NCBI GenBank assembly: GCA_017694845.1
Contig: JADIMI010000081.1
Coordinates: 1-55,506, forward strand
Length of the DNA: 55,506 bases
Source: Candidatus Cryptobacteroides intestinavium
Lineage (GTDB): Bacteria > Bacteroidota > Bacteroidia > Bacteroidales > UBA932
Reading direction: 5' to 3'
Positions 16,711-25,960 of the stretch are shown piece by piece (positions within the stretch are counted from its first letter, which is position 1; every line of letters starts with the position of its first letter). The position numbers were made by a program, and so were the translations under genes. The notes beneath the pieces were generated by a model, which did no database searches, was not told where the DNA came from, and saw only the letters and a list, made by a program, of their open reading frames with translations.

Positions 16711-17541
16711 ATGTTTGTTATGAAGACAAGACAGGAAAAGCTCGAGGCATTCGGGAGGATACTCGACATATTGGATGAACTCAGGGAGAAATGTCCCTGG
16801 GACAGGAAGCAGACTACACAGTCTCTGAGGCCGCAGACTATCGAGGAAGTCTATGAGCTCAGCGATGCAATCCTCAAGGAGGACGGAAAGAACATATCCA
16901 AGGAACTGGGTGATGTCCTTCTCCACGTGCTGTTCTACGCCAAGATCGGGGAGGAGCAGGGCACCTATGATATAGTGGATGTGATAAACTTCCTCTGCGA
17001 CAAGCTCATATACCGTCATCCGCATGTGTTCTCGACGACCAGGGTCGCCGATGCGGAGGAGGTCGTGAAGAACTGGGAGATGCTGAAGACAAAGGAGAAG
17101 GATGGCAACAGGACCATTCTGTCCGGGGTCCCGGATGCACTCCCTCCTCTTCTGAAGGCCTACAGGATGCAGGACAAGGCACGGGGTGTAGGGTTTGACT
17201 GGGAGGAGAAATCCCAGGTATGGGAAAAGGTGAAGGAGGAAATGGGGGAATATCAGGCCGAGCTTGACGCTATCGATGCGGCGGGGGACGATGAACAGTC
17301 CAGGAAGGCTGCTTTCGACAGGGCCGAGACAGAGCTCGGGGACTACCTCTTTGCAGTGGTCAATGCTGCGAGGCTCTACGGACTCAATCCTGACACTGCG
17401 CTTGAGAGGACGTGCGCAAAGTTCAAGCGGAGGTTCACATATCTGGAGGAGCACACTATACGACAGGGGCGCAACCTCAATGACATGTCTCTCGAGGAGA
17501 TGGATGCCATCTGGGATGAAGCCAAGGCGAAAGGTCTGTAG
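16711..17541 (+). CDS. mazG: Nucleoside triphosphate pyrophosphohydrolase
   Basis: A 276-residue two-domain MazG, which hydrolyses (d)NTPs to NMPs and pyrophosphate. The N-terminal domain has CPWDRKQT, ETYEL-like EEVYELSDAI and ELGDVLLHVLFYAKI; the second repeat has EKVKEEMGEYQAE, ETELGDYLFAVVNAAR and the C-terminal RFTYLEE. The four-helix EExxE-type metal sites are kept. ATG codons at 16711 and 16720 are both possible; a TATCTTTG box at 16692-16699 would put the transcript start close to 16706, which favours the second. Confidence 0.95.
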   Translation: MFVMKTRQEKLEAFGRILDILDELREKCPWDRKQTTQSLRPQTIEEVYELSDAILKEDGKNISKELGDVLLHVLFYAKIGEEQGTYDIVDVINFLCDKLIYRHPHVFSTTRVADAEEVVKNWEMLKTKEKDGNRTILSGVPDALPPLLKAYRMQDKARGVGFDWEEKSQVWEKVKEEMGEYQAELDAIDAAGDDEQSRKAAFDRAETELGDYLFAVVNAARLYGLNPDTALERTCAKFKRRFTYLEEHTIRQGRNLNDMSLEEMDAIWDEAKAKGL

Positions 17542-17553
17542 AATCCGGAAGCC

Positions 17554-18318
17554 ATGGGAGAGAACTGGAAAGAGAGGACAGGAATGCTGATAGGGGAGGA
17601 CGGGCTCGAGCGGCTCGGACGTTCCGCTGTCGTCGTTGCAGGTGCAGGCGGTGTCGGAGGCTATGCGGCGGAAATGCTTGTACGGGCCGGCATCGGACAT
17701 CTTGTGGTCATTGACAGCGATGTGGTGTCTGACAGCAACAGGAACAGACAGATACTGGCATTGAAATCCACGGTCGGAAGGCCGAAGTGTGAGGTGCTGG
17801 CCGAACGTCTGCTTGATATCAATCCAGATCTGGACATTATTACTCTCCAGACGTACATTACGGCCTCTTATCACAGCGATGGGACTCCTTTTGACGAGCC
17901 GGGGGAAACTTCGCCACAGTCCCTTCTGGATGGAATGAAGATAGACTTCCTTGTAGATGCCATAGATACGGTGGCTCCGAAGCTGTCGCTTATCAAATAC
18001 TGTGTCGACAGGCATATACCGCTGGTGTCATCGATGGGTGCGGGGGCAAAGATGGATGTGACGAAAGTCAGGATCACAGACATATCCAGGTCGTACAACT
18101 GTCCGCTTGCCCACGTCGTCCGTAAAAGGATGAGGAAGATGCGTGTCCATAAGGGATTCAAGGTAGTCTTTTCTGAAGAGCTTGCCGATATGGACGCCAT
18201 AGTCCCGTGCGATGAGCTGAACAAGAAGTCGCAGGTCGGCTCTGTCTCATATCTTCCTGCGGTGTTCGGATGCGCATGCGCCCAGGCTGCCGTCAAAGGG
18301 ATTCTCGATATGGACTGA
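17554..18318 (+). CDS. tcdA: tRNA threonylcarbamoyladenosine dehydratase (TcdA/CsdL)
   Basis: A 254-residue E1/ThiF-like enzyme that uses ATP to cyclise t6A to ct6A at position 37 of tRNAs. The nucleotide loop GAGGVGG is at 30-36, and the segments DSNRNRQILAL, DAIDTVAPKLSLI, SSMGAGAKMD and SVSYLPAVFGCACA are specific to the TcdA branch rather than ThiF/MoeB. There is no CxxC zinc pair, as expected for TcdA. It starts 12 bp after mazG, so the two are likely co-transcribed. Confidence 0.92.
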   Translation: MGENWKERTGMLIGEDGLERLGRSAVVVAGAGGVGGYAAEMLVRAGIGHLVVIDSDVVSDSNRNRQILALKSTVGRPKCEVLAERLLDINPDLDIITLQTYITASYHSDGTPFDEPGETSPQSLLDGMKIDFLVDAIDTVAPKLSLIKYCVDRHIPLVSSMGAGAKMDVTKVRITDISRSYNCPLAHVVRKRMRKMRVHKGFKVVFSEELADMDAIVPCDELNKKSQVGSVSYLPAVFGCACAQAAVKGILDMD

Positions 18319-18348
18319 CCCGCTGCCGGTATGGATGGTCATTTTTTC

Positions 18349-18380
18349 TTGGAGTATTACGTTGAAATTATGTAAATTTG
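18349..18380 (+). promoter_or_regulatory. Bacteroidota-type promoter for the GNAT-like gene and prfA
   Basis: TTG at 18349-18351, 21 bp, then TAAATTTG at 18373-18380. It sits 60 bp before the ATG at 18441 in the 122-bp gap after tcdA. Confidence 0.6.
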
Positions 18381-18440
18381 CACGTTAATGTCCATTCATA
18401 CGGGCAATATGCAATCCATACATCATTAAAAATTATATCT

Positions 18441-19610
18441 ATGGCTGATTATAAGGTAGTTGAGGTCAAGAGCAGGAAAGACCTTATGAAATTCATAAAG
18501 TTTCCGGATATACTGTACAGGGACTGCCCGCAGTATGTGCCTGCCCTGCATTCGGACCAGATAAAGTCCCTTACGACAGTGTCGACAGCCAGATACTGTC
18601 CGCATACGATGTGGATGGTGCTTGATGGACGCAAGGTCGTCGGCCGTATCTGTGCCATGGTCAATCCGAGGTACAATGAATATTACGGCAAGAAAAGGGC
18701 GCGTTTCGGCTGGTTCGATACAGTCAATGACATCGAGGTGGCCAGACTGCTGATAGAGACTGCCGAGAACTGGGCCAGGGAGCAGGGGATGACGGAGATC
18801 CACGGGCCTCTGTATTACAATACCCTCGGCAAGCAGGGGATGCTGGTGGAGGGATACGAGAACATTCCGCCGTTCAACTGCTATTATAATTTTCCTTATT
18901 ACAATGATCTGGTGACGGCCCTCGGATATGAGAAGGAGTGCGACTGGCTGCAGTACAAGATGGCGGCGGACCAGGAGGTGCCGGAGAAGATGCAGAATAT
19001 AGCGATGCGTCTGATGGAGAGGTACAGGCTTGTGGAAGGGGACATCAACTCGCTGAAGCACAACAAGGCTCTGGTCAGGAAGTTCTTTGAGATGTACAAC
19101 GCAAGTTTCGCAGGTGCCGTCTACAACTTCGTGCCGTTCACGGATGAGGAGATAGAGGAGGAGGCGCAGCAGACTCTGGGACTTCTGGACAGCAGGCTGT
19201 GCTGCTTCCTTATGGATGAGAACAAGGAGGTGGTCGCATTCGGTATATCGTTCCCTTCGATATCAGGTGCCCTTCAGAAGGCTAAGGGGTCTATGTTCCC
19301 TTTCGGCTGGATCCATTTCCTCAGGGCGATGAAGGACTATACGGTGCTTGACCTTATGATAAACGGTGCTGCGCCGAAATGGCAGCATAGCGGGGTTTCG
19401 TCAGTCTATCATTGCATAATGGCGAAGAAATACCGCGACTGCGGGGCCAAATGGGCTATAGCCAATCCTCAGATAGAGACAAATACGGCAGTGAATGTGT
19501 GGGACCGTTACGAGCACGAGCTGTATATGCGCCGCCGCTGCTATGTGAAGTCTCTTTATCCGGACAGACCTGTCGAGCCGGTGAAGATGAAAGGACAGGA
19601 AGACAAATAA
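18441..19610 (+). CDS. GNAT-fold acyltransferase-like protein of unknown function
   Basis: A 389-residue cytoplasmic protein. It has an N-terminal segment FPDILYRDCPQYVPAL and a mid-region GRICAMVNPRYNEYYGKKRARFGWF that resemble the large 'GNAT/YghO-like' proteins of about 380 residues common in Bacteroidota, with a C-terminal second GNAT-like half (VVAFGISFPS). The acetyl-CoA pyrophosphate loop is not clear, so catalysis is unproven. The ATG at 18441 fits the promoter spacing; an earlier in-frame ATG at 18378 overlaps the -7 box. The next gene, prfA, starts 12 bp downstream. Confidence 0.65.
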   Translation: MADYKVVEVKSRKDLMKFIKFPDILYRDCPQYVPALHSDQIKSLTTVSTARYCPHTMWMVLDGRKVVGRICAMVNPRYNEYYGKKRARFGWFDTVNDIEVARLLIETAENWAREQGMTEIHGPLYYNTLGKQGMLVEGYENIPPFNCYYNFPYYNDLVTALGYEKECDWLQYKMAADQEVPEKMQNIAMRLMERYRLVEGDINSLKHNKALVRKFFEMYNASFAGAVYNFVPFTDEEIEEEAQQTLGLLDSRLCCFLMDENKEVVAFGISFPSISGALQKAKGSMFPFGWIHFLRAMKDYTVLDLMINGAAPKWQHSGVSSVYHCIMAKKYRDCGAKWAIANPQIETNTAVNVWDRYEHELYMRRRCYVKSLYPDRPVEPVKMKGQEDK

Positions 19611-19622
19611 AGAATATAACAG

Positions 19623-20705
19623 ATGACAGAGAATTCACTTTTGGAGAAGGTACTCGGCCTTCAGGAGAAATACGCTTCTTTGCAGGAACAGCTTTCCGAC
19701 CCTGCCGTTATTTCGGATATGAAGAAATACGTGCAGCTCAACAAGGAATACAAGGAGCTTGCGCCTATAATCAAGGCAGGGAACGAATACAAGAAGATGC
19801 TGGAGGACTATGATTCCGCCAAGACTATTCTTGCCGAAGAGAAAGATGAGGAGCTCAGGGAGATGGCCAAGGAGGAGATTGCGGAGATCGAGCCGAAAAT
19901 CCCGCAGATGGAACAGGACATAAAGCTTCTGCTCATTCCGGCAGACCCTCAGGACAGCAAGAATGCCATACTCGAGATACGAGGCGGCACAGGAGGGGAC
20001 GAGGCTGCCATCTTTGCAGGAGACCTTCTGAGGATGTACAGCAAATACTGTGAACGCAGAGGCTGGAAGATGGAGATAACAAGCCAGTCCGAAGGTGCGG
20101 CTGGCGGTTTCAAGGAAGTTGTCTGCAAGGTGTCGGGAGAAGGTGTCTACGGGGTCCTCAAATATGAGTCGGGTGTGCACAGGGTACAGAGAGTCCCCCA
20201 GACCGAGACGCAGGGAAGGGTGCATACATCGGCTGCATCAGTGGCAGTGCTTCCTGAGGCGGATGAGTTTGACATTGAACTCAATATGAACGACATCCGC
20301 AAGGATACATTCTGCTCATCCGGTCCTGGAGGACAGTCAGTCAACACGACATATTCAGCGATACGTCTTACTCATATCCCTTCCGGCATAGTCGTCCAGT
20401 GCCAGGATGAGAAGTCACAGCTGAAGAACTTTGACAAGGCTCTTGCCGAACTCCGTACGAGACTCTACAATATGGAGTACGAGAAATATCTGAACGAGAT
20501 ATCTGCAAAGAGGAAGACGATGGTGTCGACGGGGGACCGGTCTGCCAAGATCAGGACATACAACTATCCACAGTCGAGGGTGACGGACCATCGCATAAAC
20601 TACACTATGTATAACCTTCCTGTATTTATGGATGGCGATATCCAGGAGCTTCTGGATCAGCTTCAGATCGCCGAGAACGCAGAGAGACTCAAGGCGGCGG
20701 AATAA
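19623..20705 (+). CDS. prfA: Peptide chain release factor 1
   Basis: A 360-residue RF1, which reads UAA and UAG in the ribosomal A site and releases the peptide. The GGQ motif that enters the peptidyl-transferase centre is at 236-238 within [12 protein letters not shown], and the codon-reading tripeptide is PQT at 192-194 (PxT, the RF1 form; RF2 would have SPF). Length and layout are standard, with no programmed frameshift (that is an RF2 feature). Confidence 0.97.
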   Translation: MTENSLLEKVLGLQEKYASLQEQLSDPAVISDMKKYVQLNKEYKELAPIIKAGNEYKKMLEDYDSAKTILAEEKDEELREMAKEEIAEIEPKIPQMEQDIKLLLIPADPQDSKNAILEIRGGTGGDEAAIFAGDLLRMYSKYCERRGWKMEITSQSEGAAGGFKEVVCKVSGEGVYGVLKYESGVHRVQRVPQTETQGRVHTSAASVAVLPEADEFDIELNMNDIRKDTFCSSGPGGQSVNTTYSAIRLTHIPSGIVVQCQDEKSQLKNFDKALAELRTRLYNMEYEKYLNEISAKRKTMVSTGDRSAKIRTYNYPQSRVTDHRINYTMYNLPVFMDGDIQELLDQLQIAENAERLKAAE

Positions 20706-20711
20706 TTTTTA

Positions 20712-20743
20712 TTTGGCGGATAAGGAAAATTTTCCTATCTTGG
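20712..20743 (+). promoter_or_regulatory. Probable promoter for tRNA-Ala and thrA
   Basis: TTTG at 20712-20715, 20 bp, then TATCTTGG at 20736-20743, one mismatch from TAnnTTTG. It lies 41 bp upstream of the tRNA. An A/T-rich palindrome centred near 20730 lies in the spacer. Confidence 0.5.
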
Positions 20744-20784
20744 CAAAGTTTTCGGGTTTCCGGGATCAGGACACCCGTATGTCT

Positions 20785-20858
<74 letters not shown>

Positions 20859-20886
20859 CTGTTGAACGGACTTAACATTCCCTGCT

Positions 20887-23325
20887 ATGAAAGTTCTGAA
20901 ATTCGGAGGGACATCTGTCGGGTCGGCCACAGGTCTTCTCCAGGCAAAGAAGGTCATAGAGTCGTGCATCGATGATGTGATAGTCGTCGTGTCCGCCCTG
21001 GGTGGAATCACAGACCAGCTGCTGTCCACCGCAAGGGAGGCGGCTTCCGGAAATCCGGAGTATGAACTGCAGATGCAGGCCATATCAGCCCGTCATTTCC
21101 AGCAGGTAGAGGATACGGTGCTGCCGGAGATGAAGGACAATGTAAGGACGAGGATCTCTGAACTGCTCTGCGAGCTTTCCAATATTTTCAAAGGTGTATT
21201 TCTGATAAAGGATCTTTCTCCCAAGACATCGGATGCAATTGTCAGCTATGGTGAGAGACTTTCGTCCGTTATTGTCAGCGGTACGGTCCAGGGGGCTGTC
21301 CTGTTCGATTCCAGGGAATTCATCAAGACAAAGCCGTATTTTTCCAAGCATATAGTCGATTTTCCCGAGACAGACAGACTGATCCAGAAATATTTTGCCG
21401 AGATTCCACATATTTCCGTGGTCCCGGGTTTCATCAGCACGGATACTGCTACGGGAGATGTCACAAATCTCGGCAGGGGAGGTTCAGACTATACGGCTTC
21501 GGTGATAGCATCGGCGCTGAATGCGGATGCGCTCGAGATATGGACCGATGTGGATGGCTTTATGACGGCCGATCCTCGTATTATCAGCAACGCATATACC
21601 ATAGAGCATCTGACTTATGTCGAGGCGATGGAACTGTGCAATTTCGGGGCTAAGGTAGTGTATCCTCCGACCATCTTCCCGACATACCATAAGAATATAC
21701 CTGTCAGGATAAAGAACACCTTCAATCCTTCCTCTCCCGGGACTTTCATCTCGAAGTCGGCCAAAGGGGCGGACAACGGCAGGATAATAAAAGGTATATC
21801 GTCGATAAACGATACTTGCCTTATTACTATCCGCGGTCTCGGCATGGTCGGAGTGATCGGAGTCAACTCCAGAATTTTCAGGACACTTGCCAAGTCGGGC
21901 ATAAGTGTCTTTCTCGTGTCCCAGGCGGCATCGGAGAACACTACATCCATCGGTGTCAGAAACGAGGATGCCGACCTTGCGGTGCAGGTCCTTTCCGAGG
22001 AGTTCGCACAGGAGATAAGGATGGGAGAGATCAACAGGATCAAGCAGGAAAGGAATCTGGCCACTGTGGCGATAGTGGGAGAGTCGATGAAGCATACCCC
22101 TGGTATTGCCGGCAAGCTTTTCGGCACTCTCGGAAAGAACGGTATCAATGTAATCGCCTGTGCCCAGGGTGCCTCCGAGACCAATATCTCCTTTGTGGTG
22201 ACAATAGAGAGCCTCAGGAAGACGCTCAATGTCATCCACGATTCGTTCTTCCTTTCGGACTGCCAGGTCCTCAATATATTCCTTGCAGGAACCGGGCTTG
22301 TCGGGAGCAGTCTTCTCGACCAGATAAGGATGCAGCAGGAAAGGCTGAAGAAAGAGAAGTCACTGCAGCTGAAGATAATAGGTATCACCAATTCCCGCCG
22401 CTATATCATAGACAGGGAGGGGATAGATCTGTCTTCATATAAGGACAGGCTCGAGACATCGGGTACAGAGGCATCTCCGGAGATATTCAGGGATGAGATC
22501 CTTGCGATGAATATGTTCAATTCTGTCTTTGTGGACTGCACGGCCAGCGCAGACATAGCAAGGATATACAAGACCCTTCTGGATCACAATGTATCGGTCG
22601 TGGCGGCGAACAAGATAGCTGCCTCTTCCGAGTATTCAAGATACCGGGAGCTGAAGGACACTGCTCGTTTCAGGGGAGTGAAATATCTTTTTGAGACCAA
22701 TGTCGGGGCGGGACTTCCGATCATCAATACTATCAATGACCTTATAAACAGCGGAGACAGGATACTGAAGATAGAGGCTGTGGTTTCCGGTACACTGAAC
22801 TTCATTTTCAATGAGATGAGTGAGACCGTGCCGTTGAGCAGGGCCATCCTTATGGCAAGGGAGGCCGGATATGCCGAGCCTGATCCGAGGATCGACCTCA
22901 GCGGGACGGATGTGGTAAGGAAACTCGTGATCCTTTCAAGGGAAGCCGGATATACAGTCGAACAGAGTGATGTCGAGAAGAATCTCTTCATCCCTGACAA
23001 ATATTTTGAGGGAAGTCTCGAAGAGTTCTGGAAAAATATTCCGGAACTTGACGGGGAATTCGAGACACGCAGGAAGAAACTGGCAGAGGAAGGCAGATGC
23101 TGGCGTTTTATCGCCACACTTGACAATGGAAAGACAAGTGTAGGCCTCAGGGAGGTGGACAGCGACAGCCCGTTCTATCACCTTGAAGGCAGCAACAATG
23201 TCATTCTGATTACAACAGAGAGGTACAAGGAGTATCCTATGCAGATCAAAGGTTACGGCGCCGGGGCCGGTGTAACCGCAGCAGGAGTGTTTGCAGACAT
23301 AATAAGCATAGCAAATATCCGCTGA
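20887..23325 (+). CDS. thrA: Bifunctional aspartokinase / homoserine dehydrogenase
   Basis: An 812-residue fusion catalysing steps 1 and 3 of the aspartate pathway. The kinase begins KFGGTSVGSA (5-14) and has NLGRGGSDYTASVIA for aspartate/ATP binding. Two ACT-type regulatory regions follow at about 305-450 (for example GVIGVNSRIFRTLAKSGISV), implying threonine feedback. The homoserine dehydrogenase part starts near 465 with FLAGTGLVGSSLLDQI and contains VVAANKIAAS, ETNVGAGLPIINTI and GTLNFIFNEM. It is followed by a terminator at 23347-23372, then the kinase and synthase of the same pathway. The upstream tRNA-Ala may lie in the same transcript. Confidence 0.96.
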   Translation: MKVLKFGGTSVGSATGLLQAKKVIESCIDDVIVVVSALGGITDQLLSTAREAASGNPEYELQMQAISARHFQQVEDTVLPEMKDNVRTRISELLCELSNIFKGVFLIKDLSPKTSDAIVSYGERLSSVIVSGTVQGAVLFDSREFIKTKPYFSKHIVDFPETDRLIQKYFAEIPHISVVPGFISTDTATGDVTNLGRGGSDYTASVIASALNADALEIWTDVDGFMTADPRIISNAYTIEHLTYVEAMELCNFGAKVVYPPTIFPTYHKNIPVRIKNTFNPSSPGTFISKSAKGADNGRIIKGISSINDTCLITIRGLGMVGVIGVNSRIFRTLAKSGISVFLVSQAASENTTSIGVRNEDADLAVQVLSEEFAQEIRMGEINRIKQERNLATVAIVGESMKHTPGIAGKLFGTLGKNGINVIACAQGASETNISFVVTIESLRKTLNVIHDSFFLSDCQVLNIFLAGTGLVGSSLLDQIRMQQERLKKEKSLQLKIIGITNSRRYIIDREGIDLSSYKDRLETSGTEASPEIFRDEILAMNMFNSVFVDCTASADIARIYKTLLDHNVSVVAANKIAASSEYSRYRELKDTARFRGVKYLFETNVGAGLPIINTINDLINSGDRILKIEAVVSGTLNFIFNEMSETVPLSRAILMAREAGYAEPDPRIDLSGTDVVRKLVILSREAGYTVEQSDVEKNLFIPDKYFEGSLEEFWKNIPELDGEFETRRKKLAEEGRCWRFIATLDNGKTSVGLREVDSDSPFYHLEGSNNVILITTERYKEYPMQIKGYGAGAGVTAAGVFADIISIANIR

Positions 23326-23346
23326 GATCTGTCTCAGAAAGTCAGC

Positions 23347-23372
23347 AGCCCCGGAATCTTCCGGGGCTTTTT
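23347..23372 (+). terminator. Rho-independent terminator after thrA
   Basis: An 8-bp stem AGCCCCGG/CCGGGGCT with a 6-nt loop (23347-23368), followed directly by a run of T. It lies 21 bp after the thrA stop and 28 bp before the next gene of the same pathway, so read-through or attenuation may set the ratio of ThrA to the downstream enzymes. Confidence 0.85.
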
Positions 23373-23399
23373 CGTTATTTACCCTTAGAACAGGACGAT

Positions 23400-24632
23400 A
23401 TGAAATATCTTATAATACTTGGGGATGGAATGGCAGATGAACCCGTTCCTTCTCTTGGAGGAAGGACTCCTCTGCAGGCTGCGTACAAACCTGAAATGGA
23501 CTGGCTGTCCCGCCATGGGAACAATGGACTGCTCGATACGATTCCGGATGGATTCCACCCGGGAAGCGAGATCGCCAATCTGTCCATACTCGGTTATGAC
23601 CTCGATAAAGTATTCGAGGGCAGGGGCTCTCTTGAGGCAGCAAGTATGGGGATCCGGATAGAGGATGGAGAGATGGCCATGAGGTGCAATCTTATAACTG
23701 TAGAGAATGGAATCATCCGCAATCATTCGGCGGGGCAGATATCTACTGAAGAGGCGGACATCCTGATAGCTTTCCTGCAGGAAGAACTCGGCGGTGAGGA
23801 TTTCAGTTTCTTTACAGGTGTGTCATACAGGCATCTGCTGAAATTCACGGGAGGCTGTAAGCAGATCGACTGCACTCCTCCGCATGATGTTGTCGAGACT
23901 CCGTTTTCAGACCATCTTGTACGGCATGTGTCAGATGAGGGACGGGAGACGGCACGAAGGCTGAATGAGCTGATACTCCGATCTATGGAGATTCTCCCTT
24001 CCCATCCGGTCAATCTGGAGAGAGCCAAGGAGGGGAGACCGATGGCGACATCGATATGGCCCTGGTCCCCGGGATACAGGCCTGAAATGGAGCCCCTGTC
24101 AGCCCGGTTCGGGCAGATACGTACCGGCTCTGTGATTTCAGCTGTCGACCTGATCAAGGGGATAGGTGTATATGCCGGACTTGTACCGGTAGAGGTCGAT
24201 GGAGCCACAGGGCTGTCTGATACAAATTATGAGGGGAAGGCGCAGGCAGCGCTGGAGGCTCTCGAGGCGGAGGATTTTGTATTTCTGCATATCGAGGCAA
24301 GTGACGAGGCAGGCCATGATGGGGATCCGCACCTGAAGGTCAGGACAATAGAGTACCTCAATGACAGGATAGTCCGGACAGTGCTCCGGGCGGTCTCGGA
24401 ATGGGATGAGGAAGTCTCCATTGCCCTTCTTCCGGATCATCCTACACCCTGTGCGGGAAGGACCCACACTTCAGCCCCGGTCCCGTTTACGATTTACAGG
24501 ACTGGAGGCGGACAGGCCGACAGAGTCATGGCGTTTGATGAATTCTCTGCCGCGGAAGGCAGCTACGGACTTGTCAAGGCGGCTTCCTTTATGGACCTGT
24601 TCATCGGACGCGGGAATTCAGTGACAAATTAA
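23400..24632 (+). CDS. Proposed homoserine kinase of the cofactor-independent phosphoglycerate mutase (alkaline phosphatase) superfamily
   Basis: A 410-residue protein of the ApgM-like metalloenzyme family. Metal ligands expected for the superfamily are visible: Asp9 in LGDGMAD, Ser62 in GSEIANLSILGYD, then DEAGHDGD and LLPDHPTP late in the protein. Members coded between thrA and thrC, as here, are annotated as a proposed homoserine kinase because these genomes lack the GHMP-type ThrB. Placement 11 bp before thrC supports this reading. The alternative is a true 2,3-bisphosphoglycerate-independent phosphoglycerate mutase, which context makes less likely. Confidence 0.82.
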   Translation: MKYLIILGDGMADEPVPSLGGRTPLQAAYKPEMDWLSRHGNNGLLDTIPDGFHPGSEIANLSILGYDLDKVFEGRGSLEAASMGIRIEDGEMAMRCNLITVENGIIRNHSAGQISTEEADILIAFLQEELGGEDFSFFTGVSYRHLLKFTGGCKQIDCTPPHDVVETPFSDHLVRHVSDEGRETARRLNELILRSMEILPSHPVNLERAKEGRPMATSIWPWSPGYRPEMEPLSARFGQIRTGSVISAVDLIKGIGVYAGLVPVEVDGATGLSDTNYEGKAQAALEALEAEDFVFLHIEASDEAGHDGDPHLKVRTIEYLNDRIVRTVLRAVSEWDEEVSIALLPDHPTPCAGRTHTSAPVPFTIYRTGGGQADRVMAFDEFSAAEGSYGLVKAASFMDLFIGRGNSVTN

Positions 24633-24643
24633 ATATATAAGGT

Positions 24644-25960
24644 ATGAGATATTACAGTACAGGCGGGATGTCACCGGAAGTGTCTCTGGCACAGGCTGTC
24701 ATCGAAGGTCTTGCACCGGACAGAGGTCTGTATATGCCGGACAGGATACCGGTGCTTCCGGACAGTTTCTATGCAGATATTGCAGATATGACCTTCAAGG
24801 AAATGTCTATGTCTGTGGCGAGGGCTTTTTTCGGGGAGGATATTCCGGAGAATGACCTCCGTCGGATTGTCGAGGATACATTGTCGTTCGACACTCCTCT
24901 TGTGAAGGTCTGGGAGAACATATATTCTCTCGAACTGTTCCATGGGCCGACATTGGCTTTCAAGGATGTGGGGGCGAGGTTCATGGCGCGCCTGCTGTCA
25001 TGGTTCATTATGGAAGGAATGGCCGGTGACGGTTCTGGCAAGGTGACAGTGCTGGCCGCGACCTCCGGGGATACAGGAAGTGCAGTCGCAAACGGATTCC
25101 TTGGCGTGGAAGGCATAGATGTCATTGTACTGTATCCTTCAGCCAAGGTCAGCGATATACAGGAGAAACAGTTTACGACACTGGGACGGAATATCACTGC
25201 GCTGGAGGTGGACGGTACTTTTGATGACTGCCAGCGCCTTGTCAAGATGGCGTTTATGGATATGGAAGTCCGGTCCAGGCTTACATTGACCTCGGCAAAT
25301 TCGATAAATGTCGCCAGGTTGCTGCCGCAGACGTTCTATTATTTCAATGCATACGCCCGGCTGAAACGTGCCGGATATGACGGGGATATTGTCTTCAGTG
25401 TGCCGAGCGGCAATTTCGGCAATCTGACGGCTGGACTCATTGCTGCAGGAATGGGACTTCCTGTGAAGCATTTCATCGCGGCGAACAATGTAAACGACGT
25501 ATTCCTGGAGTATCTGCAGACGGGAAGATACAGTCCCAGGGTATCTGTCAGGACAATTGCCAACGCTATGGATGTGGGAGATCCGAGCAACCTCGCACGG
25601 ATAGTCGATCTCTATAAAGGGTCGGTGTCCGCCTTGAGGGAAGATGTCAGCGGCTGCAGCTTCACCGATGATGATATCCGCAATACGATAAGTGAAGTCT
25701 ACCTCCGGACCGGATATGTCGCTGACCCTCACGGAGCCTGTGCGTGCCGTGGTCTGATGGACAGTCTGAGGCCGGGGCAGACCGGTGTTTTTCTGGAGAC
25801 TGCGCATCCGGCCAAGTTCAAGGATACGGTCGGGGAGATTCTCGGGACGGAGATACAGATCCCGGAGAGGCTTATGGCGTTTCTTGATGCCAGGAAGCAG
25901 TCTGTGAAGACAGGCGGAAAATATGATGAATTCAAGGAATATCTGCTTTCCAGATGTTGA
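24644..25960 (+). CDS. thrC: Threonine synthase
   Basis: A 438-residue PLP enzyme that converts O-phosphohomoserine to threonine. It begins MRYYSTGGMSPEVSLAQA, the usual family start; the PLP lysine is Lys107 in HGPTLAFKDVGARF, and the phosphate/PLP loop AATSGDTGSAVANGF follows. The C-terminal VFLETAHPAKF is typical. It overlaps the next gene (proC) by 7 bp if that gene starts at 25954. Confidence 0.96.
   Translation: MRYYSTGGMSPEVSLAQAVIEGLAPDRGLYMPDRIPVLPDSFYADIADMTFKEMSMSVARAFFGEDIPENDLRRIVEDTLSFDTPLVKVWENIYSLELFHGPTLAFKDVGARFMARLLSWFIMEGMAGDGSGKVTVLAATSGDTGSAVANGFLGVEGIDVIVLYPSAKVSDIQEKQFTTLGRNITALEVDGTFDDCQRLVKMAFMDMEVRSRLTLTSANSINVARLLPQTFYYFNAYARLKRAGYDGDIVFSVPSGNFGNLTAGLIAAGMGLPVKHFIAANNVNDVFLEYLQTGRYSPRVSVRTIANAMDVGDPSNLARIVDLYKGSVSALREDVSGCSFTDDDIRNTISEVYLRTGYVADPHGACACRGLMDSLRPGQTGVFLETAHPAKFKDTVGEILGTEIQIPERLMAFLDARKQSVKTGGKYDEFKEYLLSRC

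Noticed and set aside
16663..18015. A 450-codon open frame on the minus strand opposite mazG and tcdA
   Set aside because: Both plus-strand genes have strong family motifs; the antisense product has no recognisable pattern and is rich in His, Leu and Arg as expected for a shadow.
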